Notes under the pieces: generated by a model | Told to the model about the DNA's origin: nothing | The model's input: only the letters and a program-made list of their open reading frames with translations | Database searches by the model: none | Shown here: in pieces, positions 26,434 to 33,384 of the stretch | Position numbering within the stretch: the first letter of the stretch is position 1 | Layout: each line of letters begins with the position of its first letter | Program-made: the position numbers and the translations under genes | From: TMP-24 sp041397305 | Lineage (GTDB): Bacteria > Pseudomonadota > Alphaproteobacteria > Rhodobacterales > Rhodobacteraceae | Length of the DNA: 64,000 nt | Direction: 5' to 3' | NCBI GenBank assembly: GCA_041397305.1 | Contig: JAWKWX010000006.1 | Span: forward strand, 122,346 to 186,345

Positions 26434-26792
26434 GGGTCGCGGGCTTCGGCTTTCGCAGTACCGCGACGCTGGCCTCGCTGCTGGACGCGCTCGATCGCGC
26501 GGGGGGCGAGGTCGGGCTGCTCGCGACGGCCGAGGAAAAGGCCGGCGCGCCGGTCGCCGGGGCCTTCGCGGCCCGGCTGGGGCTGGACCTCGTGCCGGTG
26601 TCGCGCGAAAGGCTGGCCGGGGCCGACGTCCTGACGCGGTCCGCCAGGGTGATGGCGCGTTTCGGCACCGGATCGGTCGCGGAGGCGGCAGCCCTGGTGG
26701 CGGCGGGGCGCGGAGCCAGGCTTGTCGGGCCGCGCGTGGTGTCGGGCGACGGGCTGGCGACAGTGGCGATTGCGGAAAGGGATGGAGAATGA
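26430..26792 (+). CDS. cobE: Cobalamin biosynthesis protein CobE
   Basis: A 120-residue protein of the CobE/CbiG C-terminal domain family. MRVAGFGFRSTATLASLLDAL and LLATAEEKAGAPV are typical, as is ASVSR-like VSRERLAGAD and ATGSVAEAAAL-like FGTGSVAEAAALV. In the anaerobic route CbiG opens the delta-lactone; the exact role of CobE in the aerobic route is not settled. It overlaps cobL and cobM by four bases (ATGA on both sides), so it is embedded in the operon. Confidence 0.9.
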   Translation: MRVAGFGFRSTATLASLLDALDRAGGEVGLLATAEEKAGAPVAGAFAARLGLDLVPVSRERLAGADVLTRSARVMARFGTGSVAEAAALVAAGRGARLVGPRVVSGDGLATVAIAERDGE

Positions 26793-27571
26793 CGGTTCAT
26801 TTCATCGGGGCGGGACCGGGCGCGGCCGATCTGATCACCATCCGGGGGCGCGATCTGATCGCATCCTCGCCGGTCTGCCTCTACGCGGGCTCGCTGGTGC
26901 CCGAGGCGATCCTCGCGCATTGCCCGCCGGGCTGCCGGATCGTCAATACCGCGCCCCTGTCGCTGGACGAGATCGTGGCCGAGATCGCCGCGGCCCATGC
27001 TGCGGGCAAGGATGTGGCGCGGCTGCATTCGGGCGACCTATCGGTCTGGTCGGCGATGGGCGAGCAGCTGCGGCGGCTGAGGGCGCTGAACATTCCCTAT
27101 GACGTGACGCCGGGCGTGCCGTCCTTCGCGGCGGCGGCGGCGGCGCTCGGGGCGGAACTGACCCTGCCCGGCGTCGCGCAATCTGTGGTGCTGACCCGGA
27201 CTTCGGGCCGGGCCACCGCGATGCCGGCGGGCGAGACATTGGAGAATTTCGCCCGCACCGGCGCGGTGCTGGCGATCCATCTGTCGATCCATGTGCTGGA
27301 GGATGTGGTGGCGGAACTTGTGCCGCACTATGGGCCCGATTGCCCGGTCGCGGTGATCTGGCGCGCGACCTGGCCCGATCAGCGCATCGTGCGCGCGACG
27401 CTCGCCACGCTGAAGACCGCGATCGGGGCGGAGATGGAGCGCACGGCGCTGATCTTCGTCGGCCGGTCGATCGGGGCGGAATCGTTCGGCGAGAGCAGGC
27501 TTTATGCGGGCGATTACGACCGGCGCTACCGCCCGGTGGGTACCGATCCGCGTTTTCCGGAGGCCCCGTGA
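26789..27571 (+). CDS. cobM: Precorrin-4 C11-methyltransferase CobM
   Basis: SAM-dependent methylation of C11 of precorrin-4. The 260-residue protein has VHFIGAGPGAADLITIRG, VCLYAGSLVPEAIL, ARLHSGDLSVWSAMGEQ, VTPGVPSFAAAAAALG and QSVVLTRTSGRA, all CobM/CbiF signatures. The start overlaps the cobE stop. A REP-like element separates its stop from cobB. Confidence 0.97.
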   Translation: MTVHFIGAGPGAADLITIRGRDLIASSPVCLYAGSLVPEAILAHCPPGCRIVNTAPLSLDEIVAEIAAAHAAGKDVARLHSGDLSVWSAMGEQLRRLRALNIPYDVTPGVPSFAAAAAALGAELTLPGVAQSVVLTRTSGRATAMPAGETLENFARTGAVLAIHLSIHVLEDVVAELVPHYGPDCPVAVIWRATWPDQRIVRATLATLKTAIGAEMERTALIFVGRSIGAESFGESRLYAGDYDRRYRPVGTDPRFPEAP

Positions 27572-27584
27572 GGTTCGTGCGGGT

Positions 27585-27665
27585 TTCGTCCCGCCTGCGG
27601 CGGGCCGACCCGCCGGGGGACGCTGTCCCCCGGACCCCCTGGAGTATTTTCGGACAGAACGTGGA
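27585..27665 (+). repeat. REP-like element between cobM and cobB
   Basis: CGCCTGCGGCGGGCCGACC is followed by a perfect 9-bp hairpin (CCGGGGGAC at 27613-27621, GTCCCCCGG at 27625-27633), then ACCCCCTGGAGTATTTT. It matches the elements near 15.4, 15.6 and 30.0 kb. It sits inside the cob operon and might act as an RNA-processing or attenuation site. Confidence 0.75.
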
Positions 27666-27674
27666 GGCAGGGTC

Positions 27675-28982
27675 ATGATACCGCCCGGGCTGATCATTTC
27701 GGCGCCCGCCTCGGGGACCGGCAAGACCACGCTGATGCTGGGGCTTCTCGCGGCCCTCCGGGCGCGGGGGCTGACGGTGCAGCCGTTCAAGAACGGGCCG
27801 GATTACATCGACCCGGCCTTTCACAGGGCGGCCTCGGGGCGGTCCTCCTGGAACCTCGAAAGCTGGGCGATGGATGCGGGGCGGATCGCCGGGCTGATCG
27901 GCGAGGCGGAGGGGGCGGACCTGATCCTGGCCGAAGGGTCGATGGGGCTTTTCGACGGGGTGGCCCTGCCCGGCGAGGCGGGGACCGGGGCCAGCGCCGA
28001 TATCGCGGCGCTGACCGGCTGGCCGGTGGTGCTGGTGCTCGATGTCTCGGGGCAGGCGCAGTCGGCGGCGGCGGTGGCGCGGGGCTTTGCCGCGATGCGC
28101 GACGGGGTGCGGCTGGCGGGCGTGGTGCTGAACCGGGTGGCCTCGCCGCGCCATGAGGCGCTGGTGCGGGGCGGCATGGCGGCTGCGGGCATCACCGTCT
28201 TCGGCGCGCTGCCGCGCCGCGCCTCGATCGAGATGCCCGAGCGGCATCTGGGCCTCGTGCAGGCAGAAGAGACGCCGGAGCTTGACCGGATCGTCGCCGA
28301 GGCCGGGGCCTTCGTCACCGGGCATGTCGATCTGGACGCGCTGATGGCCGCGGCGGCGCCGACCGGTCTGGCGGGGCCGCCCCTGCCGGTCGTGCCGCCC
28401 GGCCAGCGGATCGCGCTGGCGCGGGATGCGGCCTTTTCCTTCGTCTATCCCCATCTTCTGGACGGCTGGCGCCGGGCGGGGGCGGAGATCCTGCCCTTCT
28501 CGCCGCTGGCCGACGAGGCGCCGGACGCCTCTGCCGATTGCTGCTGGCTGCCGGGCGGCTATCCCGAGCTGCATGGCGGGCGGCTGGCGGCGGCGGAGCG
28601 GTTCCGGGCGGGGCTGCGCGCCTTCGCCGGAACCCGCGCCGTCCATGGCGAATGCGGGGGCTATATGGCGATGGGGGCGGCGATCGTGGATGCGCGCGGC
28701 GCGCGGCACGAGATGGCGGGGCTTTTGGGGCTTGTCACCTCCTACGAGAAGCGGCGGATGCATCTGGGCTACCGGCTGGCGACGCTGGAGGCGCCGGTGC
28801 CGGGCTTTGCCGCCGGTGCGCGGCTCAGGGGTCACGAATTCCACTATTCGACAATCCTCGATCAACCGGATAGGACGCTCGCCAGCGTTCGCGATGCGAA
28901 TGGCGAGGCGGTGGCCGAGACCGGATCGCGCCGGGGCCTGGCCACTGGCACCTTCTTTCACCTGATCGCGGAGGCGACATGA
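27675..28982 (+). CDS. cobB: Hydrogenobyrinic acid a,c-diamide synthase CobB
   Basis: Glutamine- and ATP-dependent amidation of side chains a and c. The 435-residue protein has the P-loop SAPASGTGKTT (9-19), QPFKNGPDYIDPAFH, LAEGSMGLFDG and the C-terminal triad-type glutaminase domain with C327 in HGECGGYMAMG and LGYR plus GHEFHYS near the end. The ATG at 27675 (GGAGGCAGGGTC upstream) was preferred to an upstream in-frame start inside the REP element. Its stop overlaps cobA by four bases. Confidence 0.96.
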   Translation: MIPPGLIISAPASGTGKTTLMLGLLAALRARGLTVQPFKNGPDYIDPAFHRAASGRSSWNLESWAMDAGRIAGLIGEAEGADLILAEGSMGLFDGVALPGEAGTGASADIAALTGWPVVLVLDVSGQAQSAAAVARGFAAMRDGVRLAGVVLNRVASPRHEALVRGGMAAAGITVFGALPRRASIEMPERHLGLVQAEETPELDRIVAEAGAFVTGHVDLDALMAAAAPTGLAGPPLPVVPPGQRIALARDAAFSFVYPHLLDGWRRAGAEILPFSPLADEAPDASADCCWLPGGYPELHGGRLAAAERFRAGLRAFAGTRAVHGECGGYMAMGAAIVDARGARHEMAGLLGLVTSYEKRRMHLGYRLATLEAPVPGFAAGARLRGHEFHYSTILDQPDRTLASVRDANGEAVAETGSRRGLATGTFFHLIAEAT

Positions 28983-29698
28983 GCGGATTTGTCAGTTTCG
29001 TCTCTTCCGGCCCGGGCGATCCGGAGCTGCTGACGCTGAAGGCGGTGGACCGGCTGCAGAAGGCCGACGCGGTCCTCTTCGACGACCTGTCCTCGGGCCC
29101 GATCCTGACCCATGCGCGCACGGGCGCCGATCTGGTGGGCGTGGGCAAACGGGCAGGCCGCCCCTCGCCCAAGCAGGATCATGTGAGCCGCCTTCTGGTC
29201 GATTACGCTAGGTCGGGCGCGCGGGTGGTGCGGCTGAAGTCGGGGGATTCGGGGCTTTTCGGCCGGCTTGAGGAAGAGATCATCGCCTGCCGCGAGGCGG
29301 GCATCGCCTATGAGATCATCCCGGGCGTGACCTCGGCCATGGCGGCGGCGGCGGCGGCGGGCATTCCGCTGACCCGGCGGCTGACGGCGCGGCGCGTGCA
29401 GTTCGTGACGGGCCATGACGTGACCGGCGCGCTGCCCGAGGATCTGAATATCGCGGCGCTGGCCGACCCCACTGCTACGACGGTGATCTTCATGGGCAAG
29501 CGCACGTTCGGGGAGCTGTGCCGGCGGCTGACCGGGGCGGGCCTGTCGCCCGAGACGCCCGCACTGCTGGCCGAAAGCGTCTCTACCCCGGCCCAGAAGC
29601 TGGTGCGCGGCACGCTTGCCTCGATGGAGCGGCTGATCGCCGAGGAAGCGGCGGACGGGCCGGCGCTGATCCTGATCGGGCCGCTCGTCGCGCCATGA
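28979..29698 (+). CDS. cobA: Uroporphyrinogen-III C-methyltransferase CobA
   Basis: Makes precorrin-2 from uroporphyrinogen III with two SAM, the branch point into cobalamin. The 239-residue protein has VSSGPGDPELLTLKA, VGVGKRAGRPSPKQD, VVRLKSGDSGLFGRLEEEI, IIPGVTSAMAAAA and LTRRLTARRVQFVTGH, the SUMT signatures. It lacks the CysG oxidase/ferrochelatase domain, so it is the stand-alone form. It overlaps cobB and the second DUF1636 gene by four bases each. A dyad with both GGCC arms lies at 29569-29593. Confidence 0.96.
   Translation: MSGFVSFVSSGPGDPELLTLKAVDRLQKADAVLFDDLSSGPILTHARTGADLVGVGKRAGRPSPKQDHVSRLLVDYARSGARVVRLKSGDSGLFGRLEEEIIACREAGIAYEIIPGVTSAMAAAAAAGIPLTRRLTARRVQFVTGHDVTGALPEDLNIAALADPTATTVIFMGKRTFGELCRRLTGAGLSPETPALLAESVSTPAQKLVRGTLASMERLIAEEAADGPALILIGPLVAP
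29569..29593 (-). repeat. 25-bp dispersed dyad, both GGCC arms
   Basis: GGCC, a 17-base spacer (GAAAGCGTCTCTACCCC) and GGCC, within cobA. On the minus strand the core reads GGGGTAGAGACGCTTTC, matching copies in cobL and bluB. It forces the codons TCT and ACC in an otherwise strongly biased gene. Confidence 0.6.
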
Positions 29699-30012
29699 GC
29701 GTGGTGGCGACCATCTGCGCCTCCTGTCCGGCCGGGCGGGCGGGGCTGGCGGCCAGGGTCCGCGACCGGTTGCAGCCGCTGGGCGTCACGGTGCAGGAAA
29801 CCGACTGCATGTCGGGCTGCGCGCGGCCCTCGACACTCGCCTTCCGTGCGCCGGGCAAGGTGGCCTACCTTTTCGGCGAGATCACCGGGGCCGACCTGCC
29901 CGAGATAGAGGCTTTCGCGCGGCTTTATCTCGCCTCGACCGATGGCACTTTCCCCGATGCGCGGCTGCTGGGCGGGCTGCGGCTGAAGGCGATCGCGCGG
30001 ATACCGGGATAG
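29695..30012 (+). CDS. DUF1636 cysteine protein, last gene of the cob operon
   Basis: A 105-residue DUF1636 protein, shorter than its paralogue at 16594. It keeps C8-x2-C11 (ICASCPAG) and C38-x3-C42 (TDCMSGCARP) and the shared KVAYLFGEIT (compare RWAYVYGHMD). The conserved four cysteines fit a thioredoxin-like ferredoxin or metal site; this is inference. The ATG overlaps the cobA stop. Having one copy directly after riboswitch 1 and another just before riboswitch 2 ties the family to cobalt or corrinoid chemistry. Confidence 0.82.
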   Translation: MSVVATICASCPAGRAGLAARVRDRLQPLGVTVQETDCMSGCARPSTLAFRAPGKVAYLFGEITGADLPEIEAFARLYLASTDGTFPDARLLGGLRLKAIARIPG

Positions 30013-30080
30013 TCTCGGCCCGCCTGCAGCGGACCGACCCGTGCGAGGGGGCCCCGGGGATATTTGCGAACCGAAGTAGG
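30013..30080 (+). repeat. REP-like element before riboswitch 2
   Basis: CGCCTGCAGCGGACCGACC matches the start of the 27.6 kb element, followed by GGGGGCCCCGGGGATATTT and GAACCGAAG. The hairpin is reduced to GGGGCCCC. It is a degenerate or truncated copy of the family. Confidence 0.6.
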
Positions 30081-30142
30081 CGCCGGGTCGTTTTGCGCCC
30101 TCGCGCCGACGCTTTCGGCCTTGACCGGGCGGGCCTTCCGGG

Positions 30143-30347
30143 CGCAGATGGTTCCGTACGGTGCCCCACGGCGCGAAGCGTCCGGGGCTGAAACGGGAAT
30201 GGGGAAGGGTGGACCAAAGGCGGCACCCGGAGCCCCAACCGCCCCCGCGACTGTAAGCGGCGAGCGGCTTTCCATCAGGCCACTGGGAGTTTCCCGGGAA
30301 GGCGGAAAGCATCGCTTCGACCCGCGAGTCAGGAGACCGGCCGTGCG
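30143..30347 (+). ncRNA. Cobalamin riboswitch 2
   Basis: An AdoCbl riboswitch with closer fit to the consensus than the first: GGTTCC (30150-30155), CCCCCGCGACTGTAAGCGG (30242-30260), GGCCACTGGGAG (30278-30289), CCCGGGAAGGC, and GCGAGTCAGGAGACCGGCC (30324-30342). After the aptamer, GCCGTC (30364-30369) pairs with GACGGC (30376-30381), a small hairpin touching the cbtB ribosome-binding site (AAGGAG, 30385-30390). This suggests translational control of cobalt uptake by cobalamin. Confidence 0.94.
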
Positions 30348-30396
30348 GGAGTGAAACGCGAAAGCCGTCGGGTGTGACGGCATGAAGGAGAAACTG

Positions 30397-30567
30397 ATGA
30401 ACGCGCTTAACCAGACCGCCGCCAAATCCGCCTCGGGTCTTCTGTCCATCCTCTTCGTGACGCTCATTGGCGGCGCGATCCTCTTCGCCGCGGGCCATGC
30501 CCAGTCGGCGACGCTGCATGACGCGGCGCATGACATGCGTCACGCGACCGGCTTCCCCTGCCACTAA
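30397..30567 (+). CDS. cbtB: CbtB cobalt-transporter subunit
   Basis: A 56-residue membrane protein of the CbtB family, predicted to work with CbtA in cobalt uptake. One hydrophobic helix (SGLLSILFVTLIGGAILFAA) is followed by a histidine-rich tail (LHDAAHDMRHATGFPCH), the likely metal-binding end. I take the ATG at 30397, preceded by AAGGAG at 30385-30390; the ATG at 30382 would place that sequence inside the gene. It lies directly under riboswitch 2 and 22 bases before cbtA. Confidence 0.92.
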   Translation: MNALNQTAAKSASGLLSILFVTLIGGAILFAAGHAQSATLHDAAHDMRHATGFPCH

Positions 30568-30589
30568 GGTCGGACGAACGGTCTCAGAC

Positions 30590-31366
30590 ATGATCCAACG
30601 TATGCTGGCTGGCGCCTTGTTCGCCGGCTGTGCGGCGGGGCTGCTTGCGGCCCTGCTGCATTTCGCTTTCGTCCAGAACGTGCTGCTTCTGGCCGAGGAA
30701 TATGAATCGGGCACGCTGGTACATTTCCAGGGTGCTCAGGGTGGGGACGGCCATTCGCATGACCATGCGGCGACCGGCGAGACGGCGGCGGAAGCCGATC
30801 AACCGTCGGGTGCCGGGGCAGCCGAGACCGGTCACGACCATGCGGCCACCGACGGCGAAGGGGCATCGCCCGTGAAGCGCAATGCGCTGACGGTCATGTT
30901 CTTCATGCTCACCTATACCGGCTATGCGATGGTCCTCGTGGCCGGGCTGGCGCTTGCGGCGCAGATGGGCATCACGGTGGGCGCTGCCGAAGGCGTGCTC
31001 TGGGGGATCGCTGGCTTCGTGACCTTCCAGTTCGCGCCGGCCATGGGGCTGGCGCCGGAACTGCCGGGCACCGTCGCGGCCGATCTGGGCGAACGGCAGG
31101 TCTGGTGGTGGTCGACGGTCGTCTGCACCGGCGCGGGGCTGGCGCTACTGGCCTATGGGCGCACGCTTCTGACCGCGCTGGCGGCCGGCGCGCTTCTGGC
31201 CGCGCCGCATGTGATCGGCGCGCCGGAGCTCGATCAGTTCTTCGGCACCGCACCACCGGAGCTGGCGGCGAAATTCGCCGCGCGGGTCCTGGGGGCGGCG
31301 CTGGTGACCTGGGCCGTCATGGGCTGGATCGCCGCCAAGCTCTGGAGCGGCAAGGCCGCGGCCTGA
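30590..31366 (+). CDS. cbtA: CbtA cobalt-transporter subunit
   Basis: A 258-residue integral membrane protein of the CbtA family. Hydrophobic segments occur at about 5-28, 100-125, 130-150, 175-200 and 230-250, and a His/Asp-rich loop (GDGHSHDHAAT, TGHDHAATDGEG) lies at about 50-88 between the first two. The LEEY-like LAEEYESGTLVH and WWWSTVVCTGAGLALL segments are family features. CbtAB are widely found under B12 riboswitches and are predicted, not proven, to import Co(II). A strong terminator follows. Confidence 0.92.
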   Translation: MIQRMLAGALFAGCAAGLLAALLHFAFVQNVLLLAEEYESGTLVHFQGAQGGDGHSHDHAATGETAAEADQPSGAGAAETGHDHAATDGEGASPVKRNALTVMFFMLTYTGYAMVLVAGLALAAQMGITVGAAEGVLWGIAGFVTFQFAPAMGLAPELPGTVAADLGERQVWWWSTVVCTGAGLALLAYGRTLLTALAAGALLAAPHVIGAPELDQFFGTAPPELAAKFAARVLGAALVTWAVMGWIAAKLWSGKAAA

Positions 31367-31387
31367 CACCGGCTGACACTGAAACAC

Positions 31388-31419
31388 GGCCCCGCGCATG
31401 GACTTGCGCGGGGCCTTTT
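31388..31419 (+). terminator. Rho-independent terminator after cbtA
   Basis: GGCCCCGCGC (31388-31397) pairs perfectly with GCGCGGGGCC (31406-31415) around an eight-base loop, followed by TTTT. It closes the riboswitch-2 unit before cobF. Confidence 0.88.
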
Positions 31420-31444
31420 GCCAGAAGGGCGGGAGGAGGGAGAG

Positions 31445-32200
31445 ATGATAGACCTGTCGCTCGTCGGCATCGGCACCGGCAACCCCGACCATCTGACCCT
31501 GCAGGCGATCAAGGCGCTGAATGGCGCCGACCTGATCCTGATCCCGCGCAAGGGCGAGACCAAGGCTGACCTGGCCGAGCTGCGCCGGACAATCGTGGCC
31601 GATGTCGTCACCAACCCCGCCACCCGGATCGCGGAATTCGACCTGCCGGTCAGGGACGAAGCCGTCCCGAGCTACCGGGCGCGCGTCGATGACTGGCACG
31701 ATGCGATCGCATTGGTCTGGAAAGACACTATTCTTGCCGAAATTGGCCCGTCAGGCCGGGTCGCGCTGCTCGTATGGGGCGATCCGTCGCTGTATGACAG
31801 CACCTTGCGGATTGCCGAACGGGTTGGCCGAACCCTGCCGCTGGCCATCAAGGTCATTCCCGGCATCACGTCGCTGCAGGCGCTGACGGCGGCTCACGCC
31901 ATTCCGGTCAATGAAATCGGCGCGCCCTTCACCGTCACCACCGGCCGTCGCTTGCGCGAGGAAGGCTGGCCTGCAGGTGCGGACACGCTGGCGATCATGC
32001 TCGACGGCGACTGCGCCTTCCGCACGCTCGACCCGGCGGGCGTGACCATCTGGTGGGGCGCCTACGTGGGCATGAGGGAAGAGATCATCCTGTCCGGCCC
32101 GCTCGCCGACATGGCGGACCAGATCATCGCCACCCGCGCCGAGGCGCGGGCGCGCCATGGCTGGATCATGGATATCTATATCCTCAGACGTCAGGCCTGA
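31445..32200 (+). CDS. cobF: Precorrin-6A synthase (deacetylating) CobF
   Basis: SAM-dependent C1 methylation with loss of acetate, specific to the aerobic route. The 251-residue protein has SLVGIGTGNPDHLTLQAI, LILIPRKGETKADL, ALLVWGDPSLYDSTLRI, VIPGITSLQALTAAH and WWGAYVGMREEIILSG, diagnostic of CobF. ATG 31445 follows GGGAGGAGGGAGAG. The terminator between cbtA and cobF suggests it has its own promoter or depends on read-through. Its last 10 bases overlap the 3' end of the convergent LacI-family gene. A dyad copy lies at 31714-31738. Confidence 0.95.
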   Translation: MIDLSLVGIGTGNPDHLTLQAIKALNGADLILIPRKGETKADLAELRRTIVADVVTNPATRIAEFDLPVRDEAVPSYRARVDDWHDAIALVWKDTILAEIGPSGRVALLVWGDPSLYDSTLRIAERVGRTLPLAIKVIPGITSLQALTAAHAIPVNEIGAPFTVTTGRRLREEGWPAGADTLAIMLDGDCAFRTLDPAGVTIWWGAYVGMREEIILSGPLADMADQIIATRAEARARHGWIMDIYILRRQA

Positions 32201-33216
32201 CGAATCGTATCGCCGGGCTGCAGGACCGGGGTCAGTTCCACACGCTCGCCGCCGATCATCTCGGAATGGCCGTGGCCCGCGATGATCTGTGCGGCCTGGC
32301 GGCCGATCTCGCGGCGGCAGGCGTCCATCGTGGCGAGCCTGCGCGGCAGACCGTCCAGCAGATCGACGCCGTTGAAGCCTGCAAGCCCGATCTTGCCGGG
32401 CACGTCGAGGCCCCTTTCGAGGCACCACAAGAGGCCGCCCGCCCCGATCATATCGTTGGAATAATAGAGAAAATCGAGGTCCGGCGTGCGCGCCAGCATC
32501 GCTTCGGTCATCTCGCGGCCCTTCAGAAGCGCCGATCCGCCCGAATAGAATTCGCGGTCGGCAAGCTCGATCCCCGCTTCGGCGAGCCCCGCCTCGAACC
32601 CTTCGAGCCGCTTCCGCGCCCTGTGGTCGTGCGGCATCTTGGTGCCGAGAAAGCCGATGCGCCGGTAGCCCGCCTTCACGATGGCGCGCGCCATCTCCAG
32701 CCCTGCACGCTTGTGGGAAATCCCCACCACGCTGTCGATCGCCTCGCCGTCCACATCCATGATCTCGACAATCGGGATGCCCGAATTTTCCAGCATCGCA
32801 CGGGCGGCGGGCGTATGCTCCAGCCCCGCCACGATCACCCCCGACGGCCGCCAGGACAGCATTTCATAAAGGACCGCCTCTTCCTTCTCGCCCGAATAGT
32901 TGGTCACGCCGAAGACCGGCTGCAGGCCGGTATCCTCAAGCACTTCGGAAATGCCGCTCAGCACTTCGGGAAAGACGAGGTTGGACAGGGACGGCACGAT
33001 CACCGCCACAAGGTTCACCCGCTGCGAGGCAAGCGCACCGGCGATCTTGTTCGGCACATAGCCAAGCTGGCGTGCGGCCTCCAGCACCCGTTCGCGGGTC
33101 GCCTCGCTCACGTCGCCGCGATTCCTCAGCACCCGGCTGACCGTCATTTCCGAAACGCCCGACGCCTCCGACACGTCACGCAGGGTCAGGGTCCGCTTCG
33201 GATCGTTGGATGCCAT
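32191..33216 (-). CDS. LacI/GntR-type transcriptional regulator
   Basis: A 341-residue LacI-family repressor. The HTH is at about 10-32 (TLRDVSEASGVSEMTVSRVL) with the minor-groove hinge IAGALASQRVN at about 57-67. The periplasmic-binding-protein-like core follows (LVAVIVPSLSNLVFPEVLSG, GLEMARAIVKAGYRRIGFLG, LDFLYYSNDMIGAGGLLWCLERG). The HTH and hinge most resemble GntR-type gluconate regulators, but the effector is unknown. It is divergent from the oxoprolinase-like gene and is a reasonable candidate to control it. Confidence 0.93.
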   Translation of the reverse strand: MASNDPKRTLTLRDVSEASGVSEMTVSRVLRNRGDVSEATRERVLEAARQLGYVPNKIAGALASQRVNLVAVIVPSLSNLVFPEVLSGISEVLEDTGLQPVFGVTNYSGEKEEAVLYEMLSWRPSGVIVAGLEHTPAARAMLENSGIPIVEIMDVDGEAIDSVVGISHKRAGLEMARAIVKAGYRRIGFLGTKMPHDHRARKRLEGFEAGLAEAGIELADREFYSGGSALLKGREMTEAMLARTPDLDFLYYSNDMIGAGGLLWCLERGLDVPGKIGLAGFNGVDLLDGLPRRLATMDACRREIGRQAAQIIAGHGHSEMIGGERVELTPVLQPGDTIRQA

Positions 33217-33241
33217 GTCTGCCGCCCTTTCTGTCCTTGCG

Positions 33242-33251
33242 ATTAGCTAAT
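33242..33251. promoter_or_regulatory. Candidate LacI-type operator
   Basis: ATTAGCTAAT is a perfect 10-bp palindrome and the only AT-rich stretch in the 168-base divergent region between the LacI-family gene and the oxoprolinase-like gene. It lies 26 bases upstream of the regulator start. The size and symmetry fit a LacI-family half-site pair; binding is inferred. Confidence 0.45.
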
Positions 33252-33384
33252 GAGGATCGGCCCCGTGACGCAAGCCGAAACCTCACCGACGAAGGTGGGG
33301 GGCGGCGCGTTGCGTGCCGGTGCGGGCACAGCTACGGTCCGTTCGGTGCGGGATTCGGTGAAGGATCGACGCCGAGGGGAAGAC

